Source of the DNA: Desulfobacterales bacterium
GTDB lineage: Bacteria; Desulfobacterota; Desulfobacteria; Desulfobacterales; JALSRD01
Reading direction: 5' to 3'
DNA length: 64,000 nt
Assembly: GCA_026984935.1 (NCBI GenBank)
Contig: JALSRD010000013.1
Coordinates: 1-64,000 of the forward strand
The notes under the pieces are model-generated. The model was not told where the DNA came from and searched no databases. It saw only the letters and a program-made list of their open reading frames with translations. Every line of letters begins with the position of its first letter. The stretch's first letter is position 1. A program made the position numbers and the translations under genes. This document shows positions 63,713 to 64,000 of the stretch, piece by piece.

Positions 63713-63765
63713 GAAAAAAACGCTGCCCGCCGCTTGCGCAATGCACTGCAAGCTTCAGGCAGCGT
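63713..63765 (-). terminator. Terminator of the flavoprotein gene, possibly bidirectional
   Basis: On the minus strand, ACGCTGCC (63758-63765 complement) pairs with GGCAGCG and is followed by seven T. An inner GCTTGC/GCAAGC pair lies within the loop. On the plus strand a weaker T-rich tail (CAGATTTTAAAT) follows, so it may also end the MBL gene. Confidence 0.78.
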
Positions 63766-63802
63766 CAGATTTTAAATCGAACGGCGCGCTGCGCCATCGA
63801 AG

Positions 63803-64000
63803 TCAGGCGCCGATTTTCTGCCCGACGGCCTTACCGTACTCTTGGCAGGCGCGCATGCCGTCCTGGGTATCGATCACCTGTTCCTTCAGGTTCAAAGAGC
63901 CCAGGTCCACCGTGTCCATCTTGAACACGTGCTGCAGAGTGTCGTAAATCATGGGGCCCGACTCGCCACTGTGGGTGTACGAACAGAACGCGCCGCCGAT
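63803..64000 (-). CDS. Flavodoxin-fold protein, WrbA/FMN reductase type (5' part cut by window edge)
   Basis: Only the last 65 residues are inside the window. They read GGAFCSYTHSGESGP near the start, which resembles the GxxxSxxxxxG flavin-site loop of NAD(P)H:quinone or FMN reductases, then a helix and LGSLNLKEQVIDTQDGMRACQEYGKAVGQKI to the stop at 63803. The N-terminal flavin loop lies beyond 64000. A strong terminator follows the stop. It would be the third flavodoxin-fold gene in the window. Confidence 0.72.
   Translation of the reverse strand: MGGAFCSYTHSGESGPMIYDTLQHVFKMDTVDLGSLNLKEQVIDTQDGMRACQEYGKAVGQKIGA

Overview
The window is GC-rich chromosomal DNA from a sulfate-reducing bacterium, most likely Desulfobacterota (Desulfosarcina/Desulfobacter-like). 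The main evidence is a complete dissimilatory sulfate-activation and APS-reduction set: sat (29827-31101) convergent with aprB-aprA-qmoA-qmoB-qmoC (38817 down to 31224). I saw no prophage, insertion sequence, CRISPR array or recognisable defence island. Most of the window is core genome with some accessory envelope and redox genes.

Layout. 1-5.2 kb, mainly minus strand: a DUF456 membrane protein, an RRM RNA-binding protein, a cold-shock protein, an iron-sulfur flavoprotein, an O-methyltransferase, a Tat-exported sulfite-oxidase-like molybdoenzyme, a QueG-like Fe-S protein and a DUF488-like protein. 5.4-9.9 kb, plus strand: a second flavoprotein, lnt, prfB with its programmed frameshift, and a TatD nuclease. 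10-17 kb: a MoxR ATPase/VWA pair, a zinc-ribbon protein with tatA, an ssb-exonuclease I operon, a DUF362 ferredoxin-like protein and a DUF523/DUF1722 protein. 17-29.5 kb: an M1 peptidase, small exported or membrane proteins, a CoA-transferase fused to a Pat-like GNAT domain, an RlpA/LysM protein, and an envelope operon (RND permease, LolA-like protein, outer-membrane barrel). 29.7-39.1 kb: the sulfate-reduction genes. 39.4-44.2 kb: an atypical SDR, two Cys-cluster proteins, a dNTP triphosphohydrolase, and an HsdR_N-domain/deaminase pair between two copies of a 200-bp repeat. 44.7-63.7 kb, plus strand: the translation block infC-rpmI-rplT-pheS-pheT-merR, tRNA-Gly(CCC), then rimP-nusA-infB-DUF503-rbfA-nrnA-truB-rpsO-pnp, an M16 peptidase, dut and an MBL hydrolase. 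The window ends in a partial flavoprotein gene.

How the genes work together. Sat makes APS from sulfate and ATP, AprBA reduces APS to sulfite and AMP, and QmoABC links the quinone pool to AprBA. A sigma70-type promoter and a long leader drive aprBA-qmoABC, and a perfect 28-nt palindrome separates aprBA from qmoABC. The 44.7-63.7 kb block holds translation initiation, ribosome maturation, transcription elongation and RNA decay genes. Several predicted RNA structures there (before rpmI, rimP, rpsO and pnp) suggest post-transcriptional control.

The best leads for something undescribed are: (1) the multi-stem RNA with a terminator between tRNA-Gly and rimP; (2) the 200-bp dispersed repeat, two copies of which flank the HsdR_N/deaminase pair, with a third partial inverted copy 19 kb away; (3) the CoA-transferase/Pat-type GNAT fusion; (4) the RND-LolA-barrel operon with its 74-nt gene overlap; (5) the aprA/qmoA palindrome. 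Every assignment was made by reading the sequence. No database search or folding program was run.
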